64,000 nucleotides of DNA from Massilia kyonggiensis. GTDB taxonomy: Bacteria; Pseudomonadota; Gammaproteobacteria; Burkholderiales; Burkholderiaceae_D. This document shows positions 36,779 through 46,030 of the stretch, one piece after another. The position numbers and the translations under genes are program-made. The stretch spans positions 434,001 to 498,000 of the forward strand of contig NZ_JANUGY010000003.1 in NCBI RefSeq assembly GCF_024756235.1, read 5' to 3'. How positions within the stretch are numbered: position 1 is the first letter of the stretch; the number at the start of each line of letters is the position of its first letter. The notes beneath the pieces were generated by a model, which saw only the letters and a program-made list of their open reading frames with translations, did no database searches and was not told the DNA's origin.

Positions 36779-38467
36779 ATGTACCGTTACGACCAATACG
36801 ACCATCTCATCGTACGTGAACGCATCGCCCAGTACCGCGACCAGGTACGGCGCCGTCTCGCCGACGAGCTGACCGAAGAAGAATTCCTGCCGCTGCGCTT
36901 GCAGAACGGCCTGTACATGCAGCGTCATGCCTACATGCTGCGCATCGCCGTGCCGTACGGCCTGCTGTCGACGGCGCAGATGCGCATGTTCGCCCACATC
37001 GCCCGCAAGTACGACCGCGGCTATGGCCACTTCACGACGCGCCAGAACATCCAGTTCAACTGGATCGAGCTGGAACAGACCCCGGACATCCTGACCGACC
37101 TGGCCTCGGTCGAAATGCACGCGATCCAGACGTCGGGCAATTGCATCCGTAACACGACGACGGACGAATTCGCCGGTGTCGCCGCCGACGAGATCGTCGA
37201 TCCGCGCCCGTACGCCGAGATCATCCGCCAGTGGAGCACGTTCCACCCGGAGTTCATCGCCCTGCCCCGCAAGTTCAAGATCGCGATCAATGGCGCCGTG
37301 GAAGACCGCGCCGCGATCGCCGTCCACGACATCGGCCTGACCGCCGTGCGCAACGAGGCCGGTGAAGTCGGCTTCAAGTTCATGGTTGGTGGCGGCCTGG
37401 GCCGTACCCCGATCATCGGCAGCGTGATCAACGACTTCGTGCCCTGGCAGCACCTGCTGACGTACACGGAAGCGATCATGCGCGTGTACAACCAGTTCGG
37501 CCGCCGCGACAACAAGTACAAGGCCCGCATCAAGATCCTGGTAAAAGCCGTGGGCGCCGAGGAATTCGCGCGCATGGTCGAGGCGGAATTCGCCGACCTG
37601 AAGGATGGTCCGGAAACGCTGACCCGCGAGGAAGTCGAACGCGTGGCGCAATGGTTCAATCCGAAGCCCTACCTGACCCTGCCGGCCATCGATCCGCGCG
37701 CGGACCACGCCGGCGACAAGGCGTTCGCGAACTGGCTGCAGCGCAACGTCAAGCCGCACAAGGTGCCGGGCTATGCGTCCGTCGTGCTGTCGCTGAAGAA
37801 GACCGGCGTGCCGCCGGGCGACGCGACCGCCGAGCAGATGGATTTCGTGGCCGACCTGGCCGACAAGTACAGCTTCGGCGAACTGCGCGTGACGCACGAG
37901 CAGAACCTCGTGCTGGCCGACGTCGAGCAGTCGAAACTGTTCGAGATCTGGCAGCAGGCGAAGGCCCGCGGTCTCGCGACGCCGAACATCGGCCTGCTGA
38001 CCGACATGATCTCGTGCCCGGGCGGCGACTACTGCTCGCTGGCGAACGCGAAATCGATCCCGATCGCGGCCGCCATCGCCGAGCGTTTCGACAACCTGGA
38101 CTTCCAGCACGACATCGGCGACATCGAACTGAACATTTCGGGCTGCATCAACGCCTGCGGCCACCACCACGTGGGCCACATCGGCGTGCTGGGCGTGGAC
38201 AAGGACGGTTCGGAGTGGTACCAGGTGTCGATCGGCGGCGCCCAGGGCAATGAATCGGCCATTGGCAAGATCATCGGCCCGTCGTTCTCCGCACCGCAGA
38301 TGCCGGAAGTCATCGGCCGCCTGCTGGAAGTCTATGTGAAGAATCGCGTCGAGGGCGAACGCTTCGTCGACGTGGCGCAGCGCCTCGGTGTCGCGCCGTT
38401 CAAGGAACATGTGTATGCCACGCCGATCCCGGCCGGCGCATTGGTTGGGGAAGACGAATATGCCTAA
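36779..38467 (+). CDS. cysI: Assimilatory sulfite (nitrite/sulfite) reductase hemoprotein
   Basis: A 562-residue siroheme/4Fe-4S reductase that converts sulfite to sulfide by six electrons. The cluster cysteines appear as SCPGGDYCSLA (C-x5-C) and GCINACGHHHVGH (C-x3-C) near residues 415-465. Earlier siroheme residues are seen in HFTTRQNIQFN and TSGNCIRNT. The ATG at 36779 follows an AAGGA site; an in-frame TTG two codons earlier is less likely. No CysJ flavoprotein is encoded nearby; instead the DUF934 gene overlaps the stop by 8 bases, so electrons may come from ferredoxin or another donor. Confidence 0.95.
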   Translation: MYRYDQYDHLIVRERIAQYRDQVRRRLADELTEEEFLPLRLQNGLYMQRHAYMLRIAVPYGLLSTAQMRMFAHIARKYDRGYGHFTTRQNIQFNWIELEQTPDILTDLASVEMHAIQTSGNCIRNTTTDEFAGVAADEIVDPRPYAEIIRQWSTFHPEFIALPRKFKIAINGAVEDRAAIAVHDIGLTAVRNEAGEVGFKFMVGGGLGRTPIIGSVINDFVPWQHLLTYTEAIMRVYNQFGRRDNKYKARIKILVKAVGAEEFARMVEAEFADLKDGPETLTREEVERVAQWFNPKPYLTLPAIDPRADHAGDKAFANWLQRNVKPHKVPGYASVVLSLKKTGVPPGDATAEQMDFVADLADKYSFGELRVTHEQNLVLADVEQSKLFEIWQQAKARGLATPNIGLLTDMISCPGGDYCSLANAKSIPIAAAIAERFDNLDFQHDIGDIELNISGCINACGHHHVGHIGVLGVDKDGSEWYQVSIGGAQGNESAIGKIIGPSFSAPQMPEVIGRLLEVYVKNRVEGERFVDVAQRLGVAPFKEHVYATPIPAGALVGEDEYA

Positions 38468-39038
38468 TTTCGAATTGCACTCGCACAAGCAGATCATCAA
38501 GCACCGCGAAGTGGTGGATGACGACTGGAGTGTCCTGAAGCTCGTCGAAGACGGCACGCCGGAAACCGTCGAGGTCCCGGCCGGCAAGATCATCGTCCCG
38601 GTCAAGGTGTGGCTGGCGCAGCGCGAGCAGCTGCTGGGCCGCGCGGCCCGCAAGGAACTGGGCATCTGGTTCGCGTCGGACGAACTGGCCAACACGGTCA
38701 AGGACGACCTCGACAAGTTTGCCGTCGTCGCCGTCGACTTCCCGAAGTTTTCCGACGGCCGCGGCTATTCGATCGCCTACAACCTGCGCAAGCGCCTGGG
38801 TTACCAGGGCGAGCTGCGCGCAATCGGCGACGTGCTGCGCGACCAGCTGTTCCAGATGTACCGCTGCGGCTTCAACGCCTATGCGACGCGCCAGGACCGC
38901 AGCATCCATGACGCACTGAAAGGCCTGACGGTGTTCTCGGAAACGTACCAGGCATCCGTCGACAACGAACTGCCGCTGTTCCGCCGCCACGAGCGCGGCG
39001 CGCTGCCCGAGCACAGCGACGTCGGCGCCGGCATCTGA
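38460..39038 (+). CDS. DUF934 protein of the sulfite reductase operon
   Basis: A 192-residue protein of the DUF934 family. The sequence is soluble, with a central SDGRGYSIAYNLRKRLGYQGELRAIGDVLRDQ region conserved in the family. No known cofactor motif is visible and there is a single cysteine (MYRCGFN). The gene is always, to my knowledge, found with cysI/cysH in proteobacteria lacking CysJ, and here its start lies 8 bases inside cysI, implying translational coupling. A role in delivering electrons or assembling sulfite reductase is plausible but unproven. Confidence 0.9.
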   Translation: MPNFELHSHKQIIKHREVVDDDWSVLKLVEDGTPETVEVPAGKIIVPVKVWLAQREQLLGRAARKELGIWFASDELANTVKDDLDKFAVVAVDFPKFSDGRGYSIAYNLRKRLGYQGELRAIGDVLRDQLFQMYRCGFNAYATRQDRSIHDALKGLTVFSETYQASVDNELPLFRRHERGALPEHSDVGAGI

Positions 39039-39054
39039 ATCAACAGGACTACCC

Positions 39055-39771
39055 ATGAGCGACCTGAACGCGCGGGTGAACGAAACCCGCGGCATCCTGG
39101 AGCGCATTGCGCGCGATTTTTCGCCTGCCGTGTTCGCTTCCAGCCTGGCGGCCGAGGACATGGTCCTCACCGACCTGATCTTGAAGGCGAAGCTGCCGAT
39201 CACCATCTTCTCGCTGGAGACCGGCCGCCTGCACAAGGAAACCCTGGCCATGATCGACAAGGTCAAGGCCCATTACGGCTACGACATCGTCGTGATGCGT
39301 CCGAAGCAGGAGCTGGTCGACGAGTACGTCACGAAGAACGGCCTGAACGCGTTCTACGACAGCGTCGAGATGCGCAAGGGCTGCTGCTTCGTGCGCAAGG
39401 TCGAGCCGCTGGGCCGCGCCCTCGCCGGCAACAAGGCGTGGATCACGGGGCAGCGCCGCGCGCAATCGACGACGCGCACCGACCTGCCCGTGCAGGAAGA
39501 CGATACGGCGCACGGCCTGGCCAAGTTCAATCCGCTGGCCGACTGGAGCGAAGAGGACGTGTGGGAATACATCCGCGGCAACAACGTGCCGTATAACGAC
39601 CTGCACGACCGCGGCTACCCGTCGATCGGCTGCGAACCCTGCACCCGCGCGATCCAGCCGGGCGAGGACGTGCGCGCCGGCCGCTGGTGGTGGGAAAACG
39701 CCGACTCCAAGGAATGCGGCCTGCACCTCGTGGACGGCAAGCTCATCCGAATCAAATCCGTGGCCGCATGA
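39055..39771 (+). CDS. cysH: Adenylyl-sulfate (APS) reductase, CysH family
   Basis: A 238-residue thioredoxin-dependent reductase. Besides the PP-loop-like front (FASSLAAEDMVLTDL), it has the two cysteine pairs that bind a 4Fe-4S cluster in APS reductases: RKGCCFVRK and IGCEPCTRA. The catalytic cysteine lies in the terminal KECGLH. PAPS-specific CysH enzymes (E. coli type) lack these pairs, so this enzyme should use APS. That agrees with the lack of an APS kinase (CysC) in the operon. It converts APS to sulfite for CysI. Confidence 0.93.
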   Translation: MSDLNARVNETRGILERIARDFSPAVFASSLAAEDMVLTDLILKAKLPITIFSLETGRLHKETLAMIDKVKAHYGYDIVVMRPKQELVDEYVTKNGLNAFYDSVEMRKGCCFVRKVEPLGRALAGNKAWITGQRRAQSTTRTDLPVQEDDTAHGLAKFNPLADWSEEDVWEYIRGNNVPYNDLHDRGYPSIGCEPCTRAIQPGEDVRAGRWWWENADSKECGLHLVDGKLIRIKSVAA

Positions 39772-39799
39772 TCGGCCTCACAGACATCAGGCACAGCAA

Positions 39800-40738
39800 A
39801 TGACGACTTTCAGTGACACCCCGCTCGCGCTCAGCGACGTAAATGCGCGCCACCTGGACGCGCTCGAATCCGAAGCCATCCACATCCTGCGCGAAGTCGC
39901 GGCGGAATGCTCGAACCCCGCGCTGCTGTTCTCGGGCGGCAAGGACTCCGTCGTGCTGCTGCGCCTGGCCGAGAAGGCGTTCCGTCCGGGTAAATTCCCG
40001 TTCCCGCTCGTCCACATCGACACGGGCCACAACTTCGACGAAGTGATCGCCTTCCGCGACGCGCGCGTGGCCGAACTGGGCGAGCGCCTGATCGTCGGTT
40101 CCGTCGAGGACTCGATCAAGAAGGGCACCGTCCGCCTGCGCAACCCGCAAACGGATTCGCGTAACGCGGCCCAGGCCGTGACCTTGCTGGAAACCATCGC
40201 CGAATACGGCTTCGACGCCTGCATCGGCGGCGCCCGCCGCGACGAAGAAAAGGCGCGTGCGAAAGAGCGTATCTTCTCGTTCCGCGACGAATTCGGCCAG
40301 TGGGACCCGAAGGCCCAGCGTCCGGAACTGTGGGACCTGTATAACACCCGCGTGCACCCGGGCGAGAACATGCGCGTGTTCCCGATCTCGAACTGGACCG
40401 AGCTCGACGTCTGGCAATACATCGCCCGCGAAAAGCTGGCCCTGCCGCCGATCTATTTCGCGCACGAGCGCCAGGTGATCCCGCGTAACGGCCTGCTCGT
40501 GCCGCTGACGCCGCTGACCCCGGCCCGCGACGGCGAGGAAGTCGAGACGCGCGTCGTCCGCTTCCGCACCGTGGGCGACATCTCGTGCACGTGCCCGGTC
40601 GCATCGGATGCGGCTACCGTCGACGCCATCATCGCCGAGACGGCGATCACCCAGATCACCGAGCGCGGCGCGACCCGCATGGACGACCAGACGTCGGAAG
40701 CCTCGATGGAAAAGCGCAAGAAACAAGGATATTTCTGA
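39800..40738 (+). CDS. cysD: Sulfate adenylyltransferase subunit 2
   Basis: A 312-residue PP-loop ATP pyrophosphatase. The catalytic loop is LLFSGGKDSVVLLRLAEKAF (SGGKDS), with IGGARRDEEKARAKERIFSFRDEFGQWDP and the terminal KKQGYF. It makes APS from sulfate and ATP together with the GTPase CysN, whose ATG overlaps its stop (TGATG). The length matches the usual CysD size. Confidence 0.96.
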   Translation: MTTFSDTPLALSDVNARHLDALESEAIHILREVAAECSNPALLFSGGKDSVVLLRLAEKAFRPGKFPFPLVHIDTGHNFDEVIAFRDARVAELGERLIVGSVEDSIKKGTVRLRNPQTDSRNAAQAVTLLETIAEYGFDACIGGARRDEEKARAKERIFSFRDEFGQWDPKAQRPELWDLYNTRVHPGENMRVFPISNWTELDVWQYIAREKLALPPIYFAHERQVIPRNGLLVPLTPLTPARDGEEVETRVVRFRTVGDISCTCPVASDAATVDAIIAETAITQITERGATRMDDQTSEASMEKRKKQGYF

Positions 40739-42078
40739 TGAACGCCATGACTGAGAAACTGAACCACGATAACGACCAGAGCGGCCAGGCCGGTCTGCTG
40801 CGCTTCATCACCGCCGGCTCCGTCGACGACGGCAAGAGCACCTTGATCGGCCGCCTGCTGTTCGACAGCAAGGGCATCTTCGCCGACCAGCTGGCCGCCG
40901 TGTCGCGCTCCAAGCACAAGCGCACCGTCGGCGACACGATCGACCTGTCGCTGCTGACGGACGGCCTGGAAGCCGAGCGCGAGCAAGGCATCACGATCGA
41001 CGTCGCGTACCGTTATTTCGCCACGCCGAAGCGCAAGTTCATCATCGCCGACACGCCGGGCCACGAGCAGTACACCCGCAACATGGTGACGGGCGCATCG
41101 ACCGCCGACGCCGTCATCATCCTCGTCGACGTGTCGAAGGTGAAGCTGGGCGATGACGGTTCCGTGGAACTGCTCGTGCAGACGAAGCGCCACTCGACCA
41201 TCGCCAAGCTGCTGCAGATCGAGCACGTGATCGTCGCCGTCAACAAGATGGACCTCGTTAACTACGACCGCACCGTGTACGACCGCATCGTCGCGGAATA
41301 CACGAAGTTCGCGGACACGCTGGGCCTGAAGGACATCACGGCGATCCCGCTGTCGGCACTCGCGGGCGACAACGTCGTCGAGCGCGGCGACAACATGCCG
41401 TGGTACGAAGGCCCCACGCTGATCGAGCTGCTGGAAGGCCTGTCGGTCTACGACGAGACCCACGCCGCCCCGTTCCGCTTCCCCGTGCAGCTGGTCGCGC
41501 GCCACAACGGCCACGAAGCCAACGACTTCCGCGGCTATATGGGCCGCATCGAGTCGGGCAAGGTCGCCGTGGGCGACAAGCTCGTCGTGCAGCCGTCGGG
41601 CCACAGCGCCACCGTGAAGGAAATCCTGACGTTCGACGGTCCGCTGCAGCAGGCCGTCGCCGGCCAGTCGGTCACGATCACGCTGAACGAATACGTCGAC
41701 ATCTCGCGCGGCGACGTGCTGGCCCCGGCCGAGCAGCCGGCCACGCTGCTGAAGCAGGTGAAAGCGGACGTGTGCTGGATGGCCGACGAGCCCCTGGACG
41801 TGCGCCGCAAGTACTGGATCAAGCACGGCACGCGCCAGACGATGGCCAAGGTGAAGTCCATCGACTCCGTCCTGGACGTCAACACCCAACAACGCCGTAC
41901 GGTGGACAACCCGGCCGAGGGCCTCAAGTTGAACGACATCGCGCAGATCGAACTGGCCGTGCAGCAGCCGCTCGCCGCCGACGCCTACGATGCGATCCGC
42001 GCAACGGGCGCCTTCATCCTGATCGATGAAGTTACCCATCAGACCGTTGCTGCGGGTATGATCCGTATTGACGCGTAA
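40738..42078 (+). CDS. cysN: Sulfate adenylyltransferase subunit 1 (GTPase)
   Basis: A 446-residue EF-Tu-like GTPase: P-loop GSVDDGKSTLIGRLL, switch region EREQGITIDVAYRYF, DTPGHEQYTRNM (G3) and NKMD (G4), then beta-barrel domains. GTP hydrolysis drives APS formation by CysD. The protein ends without a CysC (APS kinase) extension, unlike the CysNC fusions of some proteobacteria, which supports direct APS reduction. Confidence 0.96.
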   Translation: MNAMTEKLNHDNDQSGQAGLLRFITAGSVDDGKSTLIGRLLFDSKGIFADQLAAVSRSKHKRTVGDTIDLSLLTDGLEAEREQGITIDVAYRYFATPKRKFIIADTPGHEQYTRNMVTGASTADAVIILVDVSKVKLGDDGSVELLVQTKRHSTIAKLLQIEHVIVAVNKMDLVNYDRTVYDRIVAEYTKFADTLGLKDITAIPLSALAGDNVVERGDNMPWYEGPTLIELLEGLSVYDETHAAPFRFPVQLVARHNGHEANDFRGYMGRIESGKVAVGDKLVVQPSGHSATVKEILTFDGPLQQAVAGQSVTITLNEYVDISRGDVLAPAEQPATLLKQVKADVCWMADEPLDVRRKYWIKHGTRQTMAKVKSIDSVLDVNTQQRRTVDNPAEGLKLNDIAQIELAVQQPLAADAYDAIRATGAFILIDEVTHQTVAAGMIRIDA

Positions 42079-42099
42079 CGAACGACAGAAAGGGATCGC

Positions 42100-42819
42100 A
42101 TGGCTGTACTGGGGAAGGTTTATTTGATTGGAGCCGGACCCGGCGCTGTTGATCTCATCACCGTTCGCGGGGCGCGCCTGCTCGGGGAGGCGGAGGTCGT
42201 GCTGTACGACGCCCTCGTCACTCCCGAGATGCTGGAACTGTGCAAACAGGCCGAGCTGATCCCGGTCGGCAAGCGTTCCGGCCAGCGCTCGACGGCGCAA
42301 ACCGTCATCAATGAAAAACTCGTCGACGCGGCGCGCCGCTACCAGCGCGTCGTGCGTTTGAAAGGCGGCGATCCGATGCTGTTCGGCCGGGCCGACGAGG
42401 AACTCCGTGCGCTCGAGGAAGCGGGTGTCGAGGTCGAAGTCGTCCCCGGCATCACGACGGCCGTCGCCGCCGCAGCGGCCACGCTGCAGCCGCTGACCAA
42501 GCGCGGCGTGGCGCGCAGCGTCGCCTTCTTCACGTCCAGCACCGCGCCGGACCAGCCCGACCACCCCGCTCTTCCCGAAACCGACACCCTCGTCCAGTAC
42601 ATGGGCGGCCGCGAAGCCGCCGCCACGGCGGAACGCCTGCTGGCCGAAGGCCGCCGGCCGGACCTGCCCGTCGTCGTCGTGGAAAACTGCAGCCGCGCGG
42701 ACCAGCGCGTGCGCCGCCTCACGCTGGCCGACCTGGCGCATGGGCTCGACGTGGCGCATGGGCCCGTGCTCGTCATGATCGGCGAGGCGATGGCGCACCG
42801 CCCGCACCAGACCCTCTGA
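42100..42819 (+). CDS. cobA: Uroporphyrinogen-III C-methyltransferase (SUMT)
   Basis: A 239-residue SAM enzyme that makes precorrin-2 for siroheme. Motifs: VYLIGAGPGAVDLITVRGARLL, VVRLKGGDPMLFGRADEE and VEVVPGITTAVAAAAATL. It has a single methyltransferase domain, not the fused CysG form, so oxidation and iron insertion need other proteins; CbiX further right could do the latter. It lies 21 bases after cysN and is the last gene of the sulfur operon; siroheme is the cofactor of CysI. Confidence 0.94.
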   Translation: MAVLGKVYLIGAGPGAVDLITVRGARLLGEAEVVLYDALVTPEMLELCKQAELIPVGKRSGQRSTAQTVINEKLVDAARRYQRVVRLKGGDPMLFGRADEELRALEEAGVEVEVVPGITTAVAAAAATLQPLTKRGVARSVAFFTSSTAPDQPDHPALPETDTLVQYMGGREAAATAERLLAEGRRPDLPVVVVENCSRADQRVRRLTLADLAHGLDVAHGPVLVMIGEAMAHRPHQTL

Positions 42820-42820
42820 C

Positions 42821-43234
42821 TTAGCGCGCCCGCGCTTCCAGCTCGGCCTCGAGTTTCTGCGCGGCCGCATGCGTATCCACCGCGATGCGGTTCAGGCGCG
42901 CCAGCGCCGCCGCCAGCCGCGCCCCGCACTCTCCCCCGCATTCGCGCACATGCCACAGCGCGAGATCGCAGCGCATGCGCGCCAGTTCCGCGCGCAGGCC
43001 GGCCAGCATGCGCCGCAACGCGCCATCCGCATCGGACGCGGGACCGCCCGGTGCGCCGGCGTCCGTCAGATGGTCCTGCATGCGGGCGATGCGCGCGTGC
43101 ATGCGCTGCAGGCGGCCCGCGAGGCGATTCAGGCGGCGGGCGCAGCGCAGTTCCACCCATGCACGAGGCATGGGAGGCAACTGAGGCAGCACCGCGCGCA
43201 GGCGGGCGAACAGGGAGGCGAGCTTGGCGGACAT
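42821..43234 (-). CDS. Small helical, Arg/Ala/Leu-rich hypothetical protein
   Basis: A 137-residue protein of unknown function. It is almost entirely predicted helix with arginine-rich amphipathic stretches (RLNRLAGRLQRMHARIARMQ) and cysteines near residues 31, 89, 97 and 101 (HVRECGGECGARL). Charged, coiled-coil-like heptads suggest oligomerisation or binding to another helical protein. It starts 59 bases after the stop of the DUF4214 gene on the same strand, so it may be co-expressed with it. Its stop lies next to that of cobA. The frame is open far upstream in this GC-rich DNA, so the start is not certain. Confidence 0.55.
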   Translation of the reverse strand: MSAKLASLFARLRAVLPQLPPMPRAWVELRCARRLNRLAGRLQRMHARIARMQDHLTDAGAPGGPASDADGALRRMLAGLRAELARMRCDLALWHVRECGGECGARLAAALARLNRIAVDTHAAAQKLEAELEARAR

Positions 43235-43293
43235 CGCAGCAGTGTGGCGCGCCCAGCGCCGCCGGCCATGATACGCAACAAACTTCCGTCGAC

Positions 43294-45858
43294 TCAGCCC
43301 CAGTGCAGGTAGTCGATCCCGTTCTGGATGCTGCCAATGACCTGCGTCTGGTTCTCGGCACTCTCGCTGAAGTGGGCCAGCACGTCGGCGCGGGTCACGG
43401 ACGACTCGAGCGCGTGCAGCCAGAAATCGGCGCCGGCGCTGTCGCCCGCGCGGTGCAGCACGTTCTGGTACAGCGCGTGGACGAACTGGGTGTCGCTCGT
43501 GTTCGCGCCGTACCGGCTCGCGAATTCGGCGCTGCCCGCGAAGCCAGCCGCCGCCTCCGTGAGCGTCATGCCCTTGTCCATCGCGGCGATCCAGTAGCCG
43601 AGGCCCGCCTTGTCCGGCGTGCGGTCGAACGCGGCCTGGTACAGGCGGTACGCTTCGCCCGCCGTGCCATTGACGTCCAGCGCCACCATGCCGTCGCTGA
43701 ATTTCAGGCGCTCGACGTTGGCCAGGGTCGCGTGGTTGCCGGCCGCATCGGTCACCGACACGCTGGTGCCCTGGTTGACGATGGCCGCGCCGGCGCGCGC
43801 GCTCGCGTACACGAGCGTGTCGAGGCCGGACTGCCCCGTCACCTTGCTCTCGCCCGCGACGGCCGCCATCGCATGCGTGCCGGCGCCGAACGCGAGGCTC
43901 GTGACGGCGGGCGCCGGCGGCGGCGTCGTGGCCACCGGGGCCGGGGGCGGTGCGGGTGCAGGCGCCGGCGCTGGAGCCGGGGACGGGGCCGGCGCGGGCA
44001 CCGCTGCCGGTGCCGCCGCCGGTGCCGTGGTAGCGACCTCGATCGCCGCCGCGGTCATGGGGCCGCTCACCAGCGCGCGCATCTCGATGAACGCGCCGCC
44101 GGCCGCCGCCGTGTCCACCCACGCGCCGGCGAAGCCGCCGTTCGCGAGCGCCGTCACGTCCGGGCCGGCCTGGTCGCCACTGCGCAGCTGGCTGATGCCG
44201 AATTCCTGGGTGTCGATGGCGTTGCCGTCGCCGTCGAACCGGCGGCCGAAAATACCGTTGCCGTCGTCGTCCGCGCCCTGCCAGGCGACGAGGAACGAAC
44301 CGTCGGTCAGCGCGGCGACGTCGGCATCGTAATGCCCGCCCCCGGAGGCCACGTTGGCCTGCGTGACGGCGCCCACGGCGTGGCCGGCCGCGTCGAAGCG
44401 CTGGAAGAAGATGTCGCTGTTCGCGAAGCCCCACGGATCGTTGGCATAGCTGTCCCACGCGACGACGAAACCACCGCCCGCGAGCGCCGTCACGTGCGGC
44501 AGCGGCGCGGCCGTCGTGATGCTGGCCGCGTAGCCGTCGCCGCTCGCGATGAACACGGCGGCGGGAGCCTTGCTGAATGCGGCGTAGACGTTGCCGTCGT
44601 TGATCTCGCCCCACGACACGACGTAGCTGCCGTCCTTGAGTCCCGCCAGCGAAGGGCTGTAGGCCGAACCGAGCGCACCGTAGACCTGCTGCGTACCGAC
44701 GGGCGTGCCGTCGGCCGCCGCCTGCTGCACGTGCACGGCCGCGCCGCTGCGCCAGCCGACGGCGAACGAACCGTCGGCAAGCGTCGCCACGCTGGGCATT
44801 GCCGCGTCGCCGCTCGCGCCCGTGTCGAGCACGTGTTCCGCGCCGGCGCTGCCGTTCGCGTCCACGACACGGTACGCGATCCTGTTCGCGCCGCCGTCGT
44901 TCAGGGTATAGGCGACGACGAAGCGCCCGTCGGCCAGCGCGCTCACGGCCGGCTGGCCTTCGATGGCGGCGTCGCCGGCCGGCGTGAGCGCGAACGCGGC
45001 GCCCAGCGCATTGCCCGCCGCGTCGCGCAGCTGCGCGCACAGGCCGGCGTCCGGCCCCGCCCAGACGGCCACGATGCCGCCGCCCGACAGCGTGGCCAGC
45101 GCCGGAGCGGACGTCCACGCGTCCAGCGCGGCACCGGCTTTCGACTCATTGTTCAGGCCGGGCAAGTCGCCCGTCGCGCCGTTTTCGACGGAATAGGTCA
45201 GGATCTGCGTGACGCCCGTGTTCGGGATCGGTTTGCCGGTCGCGTCGACCTGGTAGCGGTCGTAATAGTGCACGGTCACCGCGGCGGCCAGGCCGTCGGC
45301 CGGGATCTGGCTCGCATCGGCCACGACCAGGCGCGCGCTCGTGTCGACCGCGGGGTTGTAGCTGATCGCGAACAGGCCCGGTTGCGACTGGCTGTCGATC
45401 ACCCAGCGGCCGCCCGTCTGGGCACCGGTATCGATCGGGGTCAGGACGTCGACGACGTCGCCCGCATGCGCCGTCGTGAACACGATGTCGTTGCTGCCGA
45501 CGGCGCCCACGGGCTGGTTGTCCGCAAACATCGTGATCTCGGCCGTGACGACGCTGCCGTCCGCCAGCTTGTAGTGGACGCCGAACGTATCCGGCGTCGT
45601 CGCGTCCCCCACCGTGCGGTCCTGGAAGCGCCACAGCGTCCCCGCCGTCGCCACGTACGCGCCCTGGCCGTCGACCGGCAGCGCGTAGGTGATCCAGGTC
45701 TTGCCGTTGTCCTGGCTGTATTGCAGGTCGCCGCGCGTGAACGCCTGGCCCAGCGCGGTGGCGGCATCGAAGGCGACGGCATTGATGTCCGACGCATAAT
45801 TCCAGGTGGCGCTGGCCTGGCCGGGACGAACGTAATAGGAAGTCGTGGGCGTGCTCAT
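43294..45858 (-). CDS. Large DUF4214 repeat protein, probably surface or secreted
   Basis: An 854-residue protein. Residues about 1-230 look like a beta-rich domain; about 240-600 hold repeated units of the form LADGSFAVGWRSG, LKDGSYVVSWGE, LTDGSFLVAWQG, LANGGFAGAWVD, a propeller-like pattern spaced about 45-55 residues. A Pro/Ala-rich linker (about 610-660) leads to a region typical of bacterial cell-surface proteins and a DUF4214 end (LYQAAFDRTPDKAGLGYWIAAM; SAEFASRYGA). There is no signal peptide, so export may use a type I system (no exporter in the window). No RTX calcium repeats are visible. It separates cobA from cbiX. Confidence 0.78.
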   Translation of the reverse strand: MSTPTTSYYVRPGQASATWNYASDINAVAFDAATALGQAFTRGDLQYSQDNGKTWITYALPVDGQGAYVATAGTLWRFQDRTVGDATTPDTFGVHYKLADGSVVTAEITMFADNQPVGAVGSNDIVFTTAHAGDVVDVLTPIDTGAQTGGRWVIDSQSQPGLFAISYNPAVDTSARLVVADASQIPADGLAAAVTVHYYDRYQVDATGKPIPNTGVTQILTYSVENGATGDLPGLNNESKAGAALDAWTSAPALATLSGGGIVAVWAGPDAGLCAQLRDAAGNALGAAFALTPAGDAAIEGQPAVSALADGRFVVAYTLNDGGANRIAYRVVDANGSAGAEHVLDTGASGDAAMPSVATLADGSFAVGWRSGAAVHVQQAAADGTPVGTQQVYGALGSAYSPSLAGLKDGSYVVSWGEINDGNVYAAFSKAPAAVFIASGDGYAASITTAAPLPHVTALAGGGFVVAWDSYANDPWGFANSDIFFQRFDAAGHAVGAVTQANVASGGGHYDADVAALTDGSFLVAWQGADDDGNGIFGRRFDGDGNAIDTQEFGISQLRSGDQAGPDVTALANGGFAGAWVDTAAAGGAFIEMRALVSGPMTAAAIEVATTAPAAAPAAVPAPAPSPAPAPAPAPAPPPAPVATTPPPAPAVTSLAFGAGTHAMAAVAGESKVTGQSGLDTLVYASARAGAAIVNQGTSVSVTDAAGNHATLANVERLKFSDGMVALDVNGTAGEAYRLYQAAFDRTPDKAGLGYWIAAMDKGMTLTEAAAGFAGSAEFASRYGANTSDTQFVHALYQNVLHRAGDSAGADFWLHALESSVTRADVLAHFSESAENQTQVIGSIQNGIDYLHWG

Positions 45859-45968
45859 GGCGGTGGATGTCGTTTACCCCAAAAGCATATTTTTCCTCAC
45901 GGAAAGTTTAAATTCAATGAGGAAATTGCTTATGGGCGTAAAGACCACCGAAAACCAACGGAACGTGA

Positions 45969-45997
45969 TATCCGTGCCAACGAAATTAGCACGGATA
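45969..45997. promoter_or_regulatory. Inverted repeat TATCCGTGC-N11-GCACGGATA
   Basis: A perfect 9-base dyad in the AT-rich gap upstream of the DUF4214 gene, about 110 bases before its start. No T-run follows on either strand, so it is unlikely to be a terminator. It could be an operator or a leader hairpin; the binding protein is unknown. Confidence 0.5.
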
Positions 45998-46030
45998 AAT
46001 GCATCCGCTACAACACAAGTTACGAACAGA

